From Chlamydomonas reinhardtii (Eukaryota; Chlorophyta; Chlorophyceae; Chlamydomonadales; Chlamydomonadaceae): DNA of 64,000 bases. Location: contig NC_057004.1 of NCBI RefSeq assembly GCF_000002595.2, positions 4,002,671 to 4,066,670 on the forward strand. The letters run 5' to 3'. The translations under genes were made by a program, and so were the position numbers. Of the stretch, positions 12,605-23,500 are shown one piece after another. The notes beneath the pieces were generated by a model. The model searched no databases. It saw nothing but the letters and a program-made list of their open reading frames with translations, and had not been told where the DNA came from. How positions within the stretch are numbered: position 1 is the first letter of the stretch; the number at the start of each line of letters is the position of its first letter.

Positions 12605-14393
12605 TCGCTGGTCTTGACCTGCAAGCAAATTGCAAGGGTCGAGGCCGAGGCCGATTTTCAGCACAAAATTCGTCCCTTCCCTTCCCCGCCGAAACGAGCG
12701 TGCTGACATCGCAGTGAGGTCCCAGGCATGCTCCTGTATGCATTCCAAGCCTTCCGCAACTCGAAAGCTGCTGTCTTGGGACTGGCAGGCTTCATGTGCC
12801 TCGTCGGTCGTCGAGCCGGCTCACCTCGACTCAGTCTGCTCCCTTGCCCTCGACTCTACTGTCACCAGTCATCCGTTCTTAAGAACTACAGGCGTCAAGC
12901 CGCGCCCAGGGCGCCAATAAAATTCAGCGATTCCTGTAGAGAAGTGAACGTGTGACCAAGGTAGTCTTCTATTATGCGCGAAGGATTGGACACAGAGCTG
13001 TGGAGCACGGATGCCCTGGGTCGGGGGGCCCGTCCTGACCGAAGGCAGCATCGGCATGGGATGCGTTTTGCGCTCGTGCTCCTCACTTTCACATTCAGAA
13101 CTTTAGATCATACCGGCTGAGGCAAACCTCTATGCAACTGTCGTGTGCCCAACGACTGCCACGGTCCTTCGCGAACGGTCTCAGGGTGCTGGCGTATCGT
13201 TGATACGAATGAATGTTGAGATACTACCCTAGCATTGGGGCAAAGAAGCTGGCTTGAATTCTTCCATTAGGGTTTGGGAACCCTGCCTTGCATCCGCAAG
13301 TGCTCCTCCCCCCCCCCCTTTTACCAGTGTTCAGCCCGTTCGGCTTGCTTACATGCACTTCCGGTTGCTACTGCCTATTGCTGCCCACGACGCGACCCCT
13401 TTTTGTCAGAGGTGCGGTGCGGAGCGAGAGGTGCCTTCGCACGTCCATGGACAATTGACTTTCGCGAGGTTGCCCGAAAAGCAAGCCATGGCTTTGCGCA
13501 GTATGACTTCTGTACGTGGTAAATGTGCTACAAAGACACAGCAGACGGCGAGCCGTCATAAAGAGCCTGTCACCGTTGTCCATTTCTGTAGCGGCTCGCT
13601 CTCACGCCTCTTTCTTCCTGGTCCGGGCGCAACCCCCAGTGGACGCGTCCGGACCAGCCATGGCACCGAAGCGGCGCCGAGACGAGAGAGGGGAGCCTGA
13701 ACGGCGCTAGCAGGGCGTGGGGCCGAGGGTGCACGTGTCGATTGGCGGCGAGTGACGTGACTAGTTTGTTAGCTGCGGGTTAGCACGGACTGTGCACCCC
13801 ACCCAACCGGCCACGTCCGGATTTGCGGGGATGCCAAAGGCCCCCAACATAGAGGCGTGTGCTTAGTAGGCGCCCGCGTCAAGGTGGCTGGGTTGATAAC
13901 GACCCGGGATCAGCCCTTTTCCTGCCTCCCTAAGGCAGCCACTTCCTTGTTGTCAGAGGTACACATAAAATCCCGAAGGGGACAAATTTATTTATTGTCC
14001 CGTAAGGGAAAGTCGTGGAGTATTTAATACAGCTTTAGTTGAAATCTTCGGTGATGACGCATGTCGTCAAGGTCAAAGGACGGCATGGCCCGCCCGGCGT
14101 TGTGCACCCTCCCCTGCTGTGCACAGACGCTGTTGCAGTGAGGAGTGCCACTGTGCCGGGTGCGCCGCCGCAGTAATGGGGTCCCGCAGCTCCAGGTACG
14201 AGCGTCAGCTTCAGCGGCCAGCTGACGTGCGAGCCCAGTAGCCATTCCCCTGGACTATAATCTGTGCGTCTGGCACGATTTCCTCGTAAAGCGCAAAATT
14301 CTGCCAGCCCATCCTCCTCAATCAGGATCGTCCTGGCCACGTGGGTTCATTCCTGCCTTTCTACCTCGTGCACCCGCAGCCCTGCGACAAAGC
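12605..14393. other. Intergenic region between the Gln-rich gene and POP5
   Basis: This should contain the promoter and 5' UTR of the Gln-rich gene (right of 12604) and the 3' UTR of POP5 (left of 14394). No conserved coding sequence was found. A 16-codon open frame at about 13660-13710 has a good start context and a very basic product, but no convincing donor or homology. An imperfect hairpin lies at 13971-14009. Confidence 0.6.
13971..14009. repeat. Imperfect inverted repeat (hairpin)
   Basis: The two arms, tcccgaaggggacaaat and its near-complement ttattgtcccgtaaggga, face each other around an A/T-rich centre, in an AT-rich patch that stands out from its surroundings. It lies about 385 bases beyond the POP5 stop codon. 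It could be a transcript-end hairpin or the remnant of a small inverted-repeat element. No flanking target duplication was identified. Confidence 0.5.
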
Positions 14394-15986
14394 TCACAGC
14401 TCCAGGGCGCTGATGCCTGCGTGCAGTTGCTCCGCGGCCTGCTGCTGCGGGCCCGAGCACGCAAAAGGGGGGAAGTGCGATGGGACAGTGGTAAGGCAGG
14501 TTGGTGAAGTCCCGTAGGGTGCAAAAGGGGGGAAGGGGGTGACGAAGACGCAGATTACATGCACAGGAACGGACGGGAAGGAGGATTGGCAGCAGCGGCA
14601 CAGAACGCCCGGCCACACGAGGACGATAGTATGCGCATGAGGCGTCCGGTGACGCGCACGACCGCGCAACAACGCTCCCCGTATATATCCGCTGTAATCC
14701 TTCAGTGGACAGGGAACCCTGCAGCTGCCTTTCCCCCAGGGCACATAGCGGGCACATGCAATCCTCACCCCTGACGCTGCCAACCCCACGTCAACCCCGA
14801 GCCGCTGTGCTGTAGCATGCAACGGCTGTGGCAGTAGCTTCGGAGCTACGGCGCCAGCGCACGCCCCCGACCCACCTGCCGAGGCGCCAGCTTGAGCTGC
14901 GGCAGGCGAGCTGCGCTGTGCGCCGCCGCCGCGTCCTTACAAGCGCCCAGAGTGCCTGTATGCGGTGGATGCGACATGGGGCCAAGCAGTGGGCTCGACA
15001 TAGGAGCGCATGCGCGCACCTCCGGCCGCCTTCTCACAAATGCCTGCCAGCCCCGTGCATGCCCTATTGAAAGCCTGCGCTTCCCTTACGCGGCGCCGGT
15101 GCTGCGGGCGCACGCAAGCACCCCCAGTACACACGCAACCTGTGCAACTTGGCTCCAGGGAACCCTGCTGTGCCAGCCTGCATGCATTTACATGGCCTAC
15201 ACCACGTGCCTGCGCATCACACCCCAGCGTTCACGCACCAGCAATGCGCAGTAGCCGGAGAGCCGCCGGCCGGCCCTTCACCTCCGTCATGAGGGCCAGG
15301 GACGTCACCACCTGCGCGGAGTGTTAGATGCATACAACTACATGGTCTCATGATTTCACAGGCTCCGTGTGTGTACAATTGGAACTGCCCCCCCCCCCCC
15401 TCGACACCCGCCACAGCAGCTGTGGCGGCTCCGGCTAGTACCGCCGTAGCAAGTGCAAGCAGCGGTAAGTAGCAGCGCATGGCTGCACACTGGCCACAGA
15501 CTCACCCGCTCATTCTCGGACGTTGCGCACCGTACGATGCATGTGCCCGTGAAGGGGCTGTAGTACTTCACTGCGGCCGGCACGCGGGTCACATTGGCGC
15601 CGTGCCTGATGCAGCACCCTACTCGTTCCCTCACCTTGCAGGCTCGAGAGGTTGCAGCCCAGACCATAATCCCCAAAGTTGACGGCGACAGATTCTCTGA
15701 TAGCGGTGAGGATCGCTAGCTCGTCTGCAGGGCATACACATACCCAGAGCGAGCACGCGCGTGTTCGTGGGTGTGCAGGGGCAGGCAGGGGTGTGCATAG
15801 GCGGCTGTTCCAGGCGAGTCCTCCGGCGACCCTTCCCCTACTTACTGAAGGATTCGTCAAGCTTGTTGTCTTTGTAGTCTACCTCCACAAGCAGGTACCT
15901 GATTCAGCGGCCGGGGGTGTCCGAATTAAACTGCTTGGACTGTTCCCGACACTGCCTGGCACGCACCTATTCTTCAGGCGCACCAT
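14394..15986 (-). CDS. POP5: RNase P/MRP protein subunit POP5
   Basis: Seven exons (15986-15967, 15898-15846, 15724-15635, 15570-15506, 15311-15239, 14955-14876, 14444-14394) give a 432-base frame, 143 residues, close to the usual size of this subunit. The first coding exon is only 20 bases (MVRLKN plus two bases). Family landmarks occur in order: RYLLVEVDY, AIRESVAVNFGDYGLG, the strand VKYYSPFTGTCIVRC, a helix VVTSLALMTEV and the late RIAGTLGACKDAA. Together they match plant and animal Rpp14/Pop5 proteins. POP5 is a protein subunit of RNase P (5' maturation of pre-tRNA) and RNase MRP (pre-rRNA processing), acting in the nucleus and nucleolus. The last intron carries a 45-bp inserted repeat. 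The gene is divergent from the M3 peptidase with 309 bases between start codons. No TGTAA signal was seen within 350 bases of the stop. Confidence 0.93.
14461..14535 (+). mobile_element. 45-bp tRNA-like repeat, copy A, with 15-bp target duplications
   Basis: A 45-base unit (14476-14520), starting TGCGATGGGACAGTGG and ending GTCCCGTAGGGT, is flanked by two identical 15-base copies of gcaaaaggggggaag (14461-14475 and 14521-14535). It lies in the last intron of POP5, about 16 bases from the minus-strand 3' splice site, so the duplicated target is the polypyrimidine tract itself. The perfect flanks point to a recent insertion. Confidence 0.85.
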
Positions 15987-16295
15987 TTGTCATCATTATC
16001 ACATCCAGTAGCAGCTCAGGGACATCACTACGGTCGCCAGTCAGGGCCAGAGTGCAAGTTTCTCGGTAGCTCGGTTATCAGGCTAGTATTATGATATTAC
16101 AACGACAATGCTCGTAAATAGTCCTGTAAATGAGCAGCATATAATAAAACAGGTGTATTGTTAGACTTTCATTGTGCATCATCCCACCACTGGGGCTTTT
16201 GAGCACAGCAGCATTATCAATACTGTACTGTCAGATTTTAGTTGCATGATGCACAATTGACATACGCTGGCACTGCTTTAGCCTCGTGCACGCCG
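15987..16295. promoter_or_regulatory. Divergent promoter region between POP5 and the M3 peptidase
   Basis: There are 309 bases between two start codons that face away from each other, AT-richer than the genes. It contains a 12-base inverted repeat, attgtgcatcat (16171-16182) and atgatgcacaat (16247-16258), separated by 64 bases, close to the peptidase start. A single bidirectional promoter is inferred from spacing only; no transcription start was identified. Confidence 0.5.
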
Positions 16296-17362
16296 ATGGC
16301 TCTTCACTGTCGGCGCGCCGCAGCGGCACTCAACAATCGTAGACGCTTCGATGGTGGAAGCTCATCCTGCAACGCTGCGGATGCAGTTGCCAAACCCCAG
16401 TTTCGCGCCCTGCCGGCCCTGAAACCTCGTGTCATGGTGGCCGCTGCACCCGGGTCATCGCCTGTGCCGGCCACGCCCGCTGGACTCAGCAGCCCAGCTG
16501 CAGCGCCTCCACAGCCCCTGCAGCCGCAGCCGGCCGCAGACACCGCCGCAACCCCAAACGCCGGGACCAAGACCGGGGCCGGCGCCGCCGCAGCCGCGGC
16601 CACGGGCACCCGGGAGGCGGCACCGGCGGCACTAGTCAGTGAGGTAGAGCCGGGCGTGTACGGCCTGCCTGGTGTGACCAGACCAGATGACCTGGTGGAC
16701 ACAGCCGCACGTCTGGTGCTAGTGTGCGGCGAGCTGCAGGCGCAGGCGGCGCGAGAGAGCCGAGGTGGGGCGTGTGTGTGTATGTGCAGGAGTGTGGAGC
16801 GTGGCGTGGGGTGGGGTGGCGTGGGTGGGGCGCTGCCGCTGCTGTCAGCGGCATGTTAGAGGCGTGCCGCCAAGGGCTTTGGGGGTTCGGGATGGTTCCG
16901 TCGGTCGGCCGCGGCTCCATGGGTCGGCCGGAATGGTGCTACAGCCGTGTGTGCGATGTTGACTGAAGCTATGTTACTGCCACACACGCACACGCAACAC
17001 ATACACATACACACAAGGCGGGTTTCCTTCCGTTTCGCTGGTCAACACACACATACGGTAACCACACGCGCCCGGCTGCGCCCCAGGCGAGCGGCTGGCG
17101 CTGCTGGCGCGGCGGCACCACGAGGCGGCGGCCTGGCTGCGTGCGCCCGCCGCGCACTGCGCCCAGCACCACACACAGCCCGCCTGGCGGGAGGCGGCCG
17201 GACGAGTGGAGAGGGCGCTGCAGGTGGGGGGCTGAGCGCGGGTTGGGCATGCGGGGGGGGTTGTGTGGGAGCGTGGGAGTTAGGGCCGGAGGAGGTGGAG
17301 GCAGTGCCATGCCGTGCCTGCCGTTCTGCCCGGTGTACTGCTGGTGATGTAGCCACACACAT

Positions 17363-17421
<59 letters not shown>

Positions 17422-19985
17422 CAGATCTGCTCAGGGGAAGCCCTGGACCTGCGTTGACGCCCTACTGTCCTCGTGCCCTCCTATCTTGTCTCTACTACAA
17501 AGTAACGCGGGCTCCTCCTCCCTTTCCTTGTCCCCACCACAGGCAGTGGAGGACGAGCTGTGCCGCCTGCTGGCCGCCCACCCACACTGGCCGCCGCAGC
17601 CGCCGCAGCCGCCGCAGCCGCCGCAGCCGCCGCAGCCGCCCGTGTCCCCAGGCCCCGACACGACCGCGCAGCCCGCCGCCGCAGCAGCACCTGCACCCGC
17701 GGGTGCCGCCGCAGCAGCGCCGTCGCCCGCCGCATCCGCCACCCACCCTCCACCTGACCCCCAGCCTCACCCCCAGCCGCAGCCGCAGCCTCGCCCCCAG
17801 CCGCAGCCGCAGCTGCCCCGGCTGGTGTCGGAGGGCGTGGCCCGGGCCGCGGCTCTGAGTGCGGCTGACGAGGCGGACCGGGCGGGGCTGGAGGCGCTGG
17901 AGGCGGCGCTGCTGGCGGGGTGGCGGGAGGCGCTGGCAGACCCGGACCAGGCGCCGCCGCCGGTGCTGCTGCTGCACGACAGCGAGGTGCGGGGTGTGGG
18001 GTGTGGCGGGTGGGTGGGGGTGCAGGGGTGTTTCCTGCCCTTGTGCTCGTGGACGCACGCGCACACACGCGGCCCCCCCCTCCCTCCGCAGGTTCGCGGT
18101 GACCCGGTGTTGTCGCAGGCCGCCTCGCCGGCGACGGAGGCTGACGTGGCGGCGGCCCGGTCCCGAGCCGGAGTCACACTGCAGCTACTGCCGGGGGGGC
18201 AGGAGGGGCAGACCGCCGCCGCCGCCGCCGCCGCGGCAGCAGCAACGGCTGTAGCAGCAGCAGCAGCGACGCCGGGGCGGCCAGGCGGCGCGGACGGCGG
18301 CGGTGGTGTTGGCAGCGGCGGGGACGGGCCGTGTGTGCGGCTGGCGCCGCTGACTGTGGCCACACGCAAGGCACGCACGAGAGGTACGTGTGTCAACTAC
18401 GTGTGGCATGGTGGGAGGCTGTCCGGGTATGTTGGAAATTGAAACGAAAGCCCCCCCAGACGACGCCGGAGTCTGGGTGTGGGGGTGGCGCAGTGGGTGT
18501 GCGATGGGACAGTGTTTAGGCAGGTTGGTGGAATCCCGTAGGGTGCGCAGTGGGTGGAATCTGGATGTGTGGGTGGCGCGGGTGCTGCGTAGGCGTCTGC
18601 GCCTGCGCACGCAGCTGGACACACACCCCACGCCGCCGTCCGCCGTCACGTGTGCCAACCTCCTCATTCCGCGCACCGTCCTCCCCGCAACTCTGCACAT
18701 CCCTGGGCCCCTGCGCCTGCACCCCACATACCTTCCGCTCTCGCAACCGCCCTGGCCCCTGCGCCCTTGCACCTCCACCTCCACCCGCACCCCTGTGTGC
18801 CCCTGTGCGCCCCTGTGGCATCTACCCCCACTTGCGCCGGCCTCCAATCCCGCAACATTTCTTCCAATCCCGCAACCTTTCTGCTCTCCACCCGCACCCC
18901 CCTGTGCCGCTGCACCCCGGTGTGCCCCGCTGTACCCCGGTGCGCCCCGCTGCGCCCCTGCGCGCGGCGCCGCAGGCGGCCGGCTGTGGCGCGTGCCCCT
19001 GAGCGGCGGTCTGACCTCGCTACTGCTGGCGGAGCACCCCAGCGGCGCCGTGCGGCGGGCGGTGGTGGCGGCCACACTGGGGCCGCAGGCGGACGCGGCG
19101 CTGCAGCTGATGGACGTGCTGCGGCGGGCGCGCGACGACCAGGCGCACTGCCTGGGGCAGCCCAGCTTCGCGCACCTGCGGGCCGCAGGCTCCGTGGCGG
19201 GTGGGTGCGGATGGGGCGGTGCGGAGGGGAGGTTGCGGGTGCGGGTGCGCGGGAGTGGGGGGTGGGGGGTGGGGCGGGGGCGGGTGCGGGGGCGGGGGGC
19301 TGGGGTGGGAGGGGCAGCTGCTGCGCAGCACATCCGCTCACTGGTGGCGGGTGTGGCGGGGGGCGGGGCTATGTTTCACCGGCATGGGGCCTATGCTGGG
19401 GCAAAACGTGGCTGGTGTCCTGCCACCACGCCTTCCCCCGCAATGCGGTTCTCGCTTGACGTCAGCACTTCATACGCGATGACTTACTGATTTACCGACT
19501 CACTGCTCATCATTCCATCTTGCAATCGTCTCTGCCACGCCACCCCGCACCCCACCCCCTGCCCGGTGCCTCAGGCTCTCCTGAGGCTGCTCTGCAGTGG
19601 CTGGGCGAGCTGCTGGGCGCGGTGGCGCCGCTGGCGGAGGCCGAGGTGCAGCGGCTGCAGCGGCTGGCGGTGCGGCTGGAGGTGGCGGCGCGGGAGGAGG
19701 CGGGCGTGCTGGGGGGGCAGGGCAGGGCACCCAGGGGTCAGCGGCAACAGCAGGCGGCGGATCAGGAGCAGCAGGAGGAGCAGGAGGAGCAGGAGGAGGA
19801 GGACCCGCTGGACCTGGTGGGAAGTCTGGACTTCCTCAGGTGGGCGGGGGCGCCTGTGTGTGAGGGCGCCTGTGGGTGGGGGTTTTGGCGTGGCGGTGCG
19901 TGTCGCCAGCAGCGGCCGTGCCTCGCTTGCCGCCGCTGCTGGCGACACGCGGCCTGGGCTGTCCGCGTGCTGCCTGGCACACTGC

Positions 19986-20049
<64 letters not shown>

Positions 20050-20480
20050 CGCACACACACGGAATCCGTAACTCTGCATCGCATACACTGTCCTACGCGT
20101 AATGTTTTCCTTGTGCTCTTTAACACACGGAGTCCTGCGTGATTCCTTCCCTGGTCCACACACACACACACACACACACATACACACACATACACACACG
20201 CACGCACGCACACACACACACATGTGCGCCGTCGTTGGGCGGGCTTTCGTTTCTTGTCTAACACACACAAACACACACGCACGCACGCACACACGCGCAC
20301 TACCCTCCCACACGCAGCCAGCTGGATCGGGAGCCGCTGCCCAGTGCGGAGGAGTGGGCGGAGGAGTTGGCGCCGTATTTCGAGCTGGAGGGCGTCCTGC
20401 AGGGTGAGCGACAGGGTGTGTGGGGGGGAGCACAAGGGATAAGGGTCGACACAGGGCGTGTGTGCGTGTGCGTTGTGCTT

Positions 20481-20511
<31 letters not shown>

Positions 20512-23500
20512 GTTGTGCCCGGCCTGGGGGGGCGGGCGGAACCAACGAGAGACACGAAGGGGCTGAGGTAGGACACGGGAGCGAGCATCGCTGCTGCATT
20601 CTCTTGTGCCCTGGCCTGCATTGGGGTCCCCGGCGCGCTTCCTAGCGGCAGCAGCAGCAGCAGCAGCAGGCCCTGCCGCCGCGGCTGCCTGCTGTGCACG
20701 CCCTTGCCCTCGGGCCATCTCGCAGCGGCCACCTCCAAACGGCCGTGCCCACGTCCGCTGCAAACTGCCGCCTCGCTGCCGCGAAGCCCCTGCCTCCCTC
20801 TGAGTCCCCTCCCCCCCGCCCCCCCCCTGAAACCCTCCCTCCCCCCCCCCGCCCCGACCCCCCCCCCCACACACACCCGCCCCCCAGGCCTGGGCCGGCT
20901 GCTGGCGCCCACCCTGGGTCTGCAGCTGCGTCCCAGCGCCTGGCTGGGCCGCCACGAGGCCGCCTGGGCGCCGCCGCACCACCTCATCAAGATGGAGCTG
21001 CACGACACAGGCGGCGGCGGCAGTGCCTGGGGCCGCGGCAGTGCCTGGGGCGGCGGCGCAGGCGGCGGCGCCAGTGCCTGGGGCGGCGGCGCAGGGGGCG
21101 CAGAAAAGGATTCCAGGGCATCAGAAGCTTCTACATTAGTAGCCAGTAGTAGCGGCAGCAGCAGCAGTGGTGCCAGCGGCCGCCGGTCGTTTCGGCGCAG
21201 TGCCGCGCCGGCGGCGCCGCAGGGGGAGGGCGCCGGACCGGAGGGGCGCGCCGGTGGCGGGGGCGGCGCGGCGGCGGCGAGCAGCAGCAGCAGCCTGGTG
21301 GGGGTGCTGTACGTATGCGTTGATGCCGAGTGTGGCATGCCGTTTACGGCCCTGGTCAGGTGAGCAGCCGGCGCGGAGCTGTCAGACTGAGGCTGGCAGG
21401 CCGGGACTTGGTGGTGACTTGCATGGATGCAACCTGCACCCGTGCAGGAGCTAGCTGCTGTGTACGGCTGACACCAGCTCTGGCGCTTTCTGTGTGGGTG
21501 GGGGGGGGAGGCCAAAGCATGGGTTGACAAGGGGAGGTGTGGGTGGCAACAAATGCTTGGTCAACGTGTGCTGAGCAGTTGACTCGCCCCGTACGGCCAT
21601 GCCCCTCCACGGTAATGCACGTAGGCACGGTTACGTGAGCGGCGCCCCGACCGCGCCCTGGCTGCACCCGCAGCTGCCCGCACCCCTTCCTGCCGCCTCC
21701 ACCTCCTCCGCAGCACCCTCCTCCTCCTCCTCCTCCACCGCCTCCTCCTCCGCTGCCTCCTCGGGCGCCTGTGTGCCGCACGTGGCGATACACCTGCCCG
21801 CACACCAGCTGGTACTCTGCGCCGCCGACACCGCCGCCGCCACCGCCGCTTCTCCTCCTCCTTCTGCTGCTCCTCCTCCGCTTGGTTCGGCGGCGGCGCC
21901 AACGCCGGGGAGCGGCGGGTCGGCTCCGCCGCGGCGGCACTGCTACTGGCTGCTGGAAGACCCGCGCCTGCTGCGCAGCCTGGCGCACGAGCTGGGACAC
22001 GCCCTGCACTACCTGCTGTCTGCGGCGGCGCCGGCGGCGCCGGCGGCGCCGGCGGCGCCAGCGGCGGGAGGCGGAGGCGCAGCGGCGCCGCAGTCCGGCA
22101 GCGCCGGGAGGTGAGAGCGCTACAGGGTCTGTAAGCGGCCCGAAGTGGGCACCTGGGTTTTTGTTTTGGTGCGCGTGTGCGCATGTCTGATACCTTGTGA
22201 AACCCGCACCCGCCTTCCCCCATGGTGCCCCCCACCCTAACCCATCCACCAGTGTCAATGCCAGCCAGCCGCCGCTACAGCCACCACAGCTGCTACAGCC
22301 GCCGCTGCCCGAGGCGTGCGCCTGCTACAGCTCCGTGGACCACGTGGAGCTGGCCTCCCACGTGACGGAGCGCTGGGCGGCGGAACCGGCCGTGCTGGCG
22401 GAGCTGGCCAGACACGTGGACACGTGAGCGCGGGGCCCGGGGGGGGGGCCTAGATACCAGCCCAAACTAAACCTAGCCCAAACGCAGTGCAAACGAGCGA
22501 GGGCGGGAGCTGAGGGTGCTGGTCGGGGTTGGGGCCCCAATGGGGGTTGGGCGGCCCTGTGTGTCAGCGGGTATGCTGTCATGGAAGGGGGCGGGCATAG
22601 CTGGCAGGCCGTGAGTCACAGGCTGCGCCCTGTGCGGAGTAGCCCGGTCACGCGCGTCTGAAGACTCCCTTGCCTACTCCGGGTAAACTCCTTCCCTCTC
22701 CCCCTCTCTCCCCCTCTCTCCCCCTCTCTTCCCTTCATGCTCAGCGGCGCGCGCCTGCGCCCCCGTGACGTGGCACCGCTGGCCGCCGCCCTGGGCCGCC
22801 AGCGCTCCTGGCTGGAGCTGCAGCAGCACGTGCTGCTGGCGGCCGCCGACCTGGCGCTGCATCTCAATGGCGCCCAGCTGCACCTGCACAGCCTGAGGCT
22901 GCGGCCCGACCCACAGCAGGGGGAGGCGGAGGAGCAGCAGGAGGAGGCGGAGGCCCGGCTGGGGGAGGAGGCGGCGGCCCGGCAGGGGGAGGAAGGGAGA
23001 CAGGGGAAGGAGGGGAGGCAGGGGAAGGAGGGGAGGCAGGGGAGTGGCGGTGATGGCGACGGCGAGTGGGTGCGGCTGGGTCCGGGCACGCCGGCGCGGG
23101 CGCTGGTGTCGGCTCTGTGGGGCGCGCACAGCTCGCTGCCGGGCGGGCGGCTGGTGCTGAGTCAGCAGCTGATGGGGCTGCTGCCGGGGCTGCTGCACAA
23201 CGCCGCAGCCATGTACGCCTACCCCATGGCGCAGGTGAGGAGGGTGGGAGGAAAGGGGAGGGGAGGGGAAGGGGAAGGGGAGGGGAAAGGGAGGGAGGGG
23301 GAGGGGAGGAGGGGGAGGAGACAGGGAGCGCATGGACAGCAGGGTGGCAGGGTGGCGGGGTGGCGGGGCGGCAGGGGGCAGGCGTTAAGCATAGGGTTGG
23401 GTGGACATGGTGGGTGGAGGGCAGCGGCACGTCGGACGTGTGTGCTGGCGGCGGCGGATAACGGGAAAGACTCGGCGCATGACGCTTCTGGGTGAGTGGG

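Noticed and set aside
13660-13710. Short basic ORF (MAPKRRRDERGEPERR) in good start context
   Set aside because: Sixteen codons with no credible donor, partner exon or homology. The start context alone is not enough.
14476-14520. Intact tRNA gene
   Set aside because: Only the D-arm/A-box and part of the variable region resemble a tRNA. There is no acceptor stem pairing, T-arm or clear B-box in the short copies.
20158-20223. CRISPR-like array or Z-DNA regulatory block from the AC tracts
   Set aside because: Plain dinucleotide microsatellites with no repeat-spacer structure, in an intron of a eukaryotic gene.
19836-21530. 413- and 564-codon minus-strand frames
   Set aside because: They are held open by (AC)n/(GT)n microsatellites and GC-rich introns of the M3 peptidase. 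The plus strand has conserved exons here.
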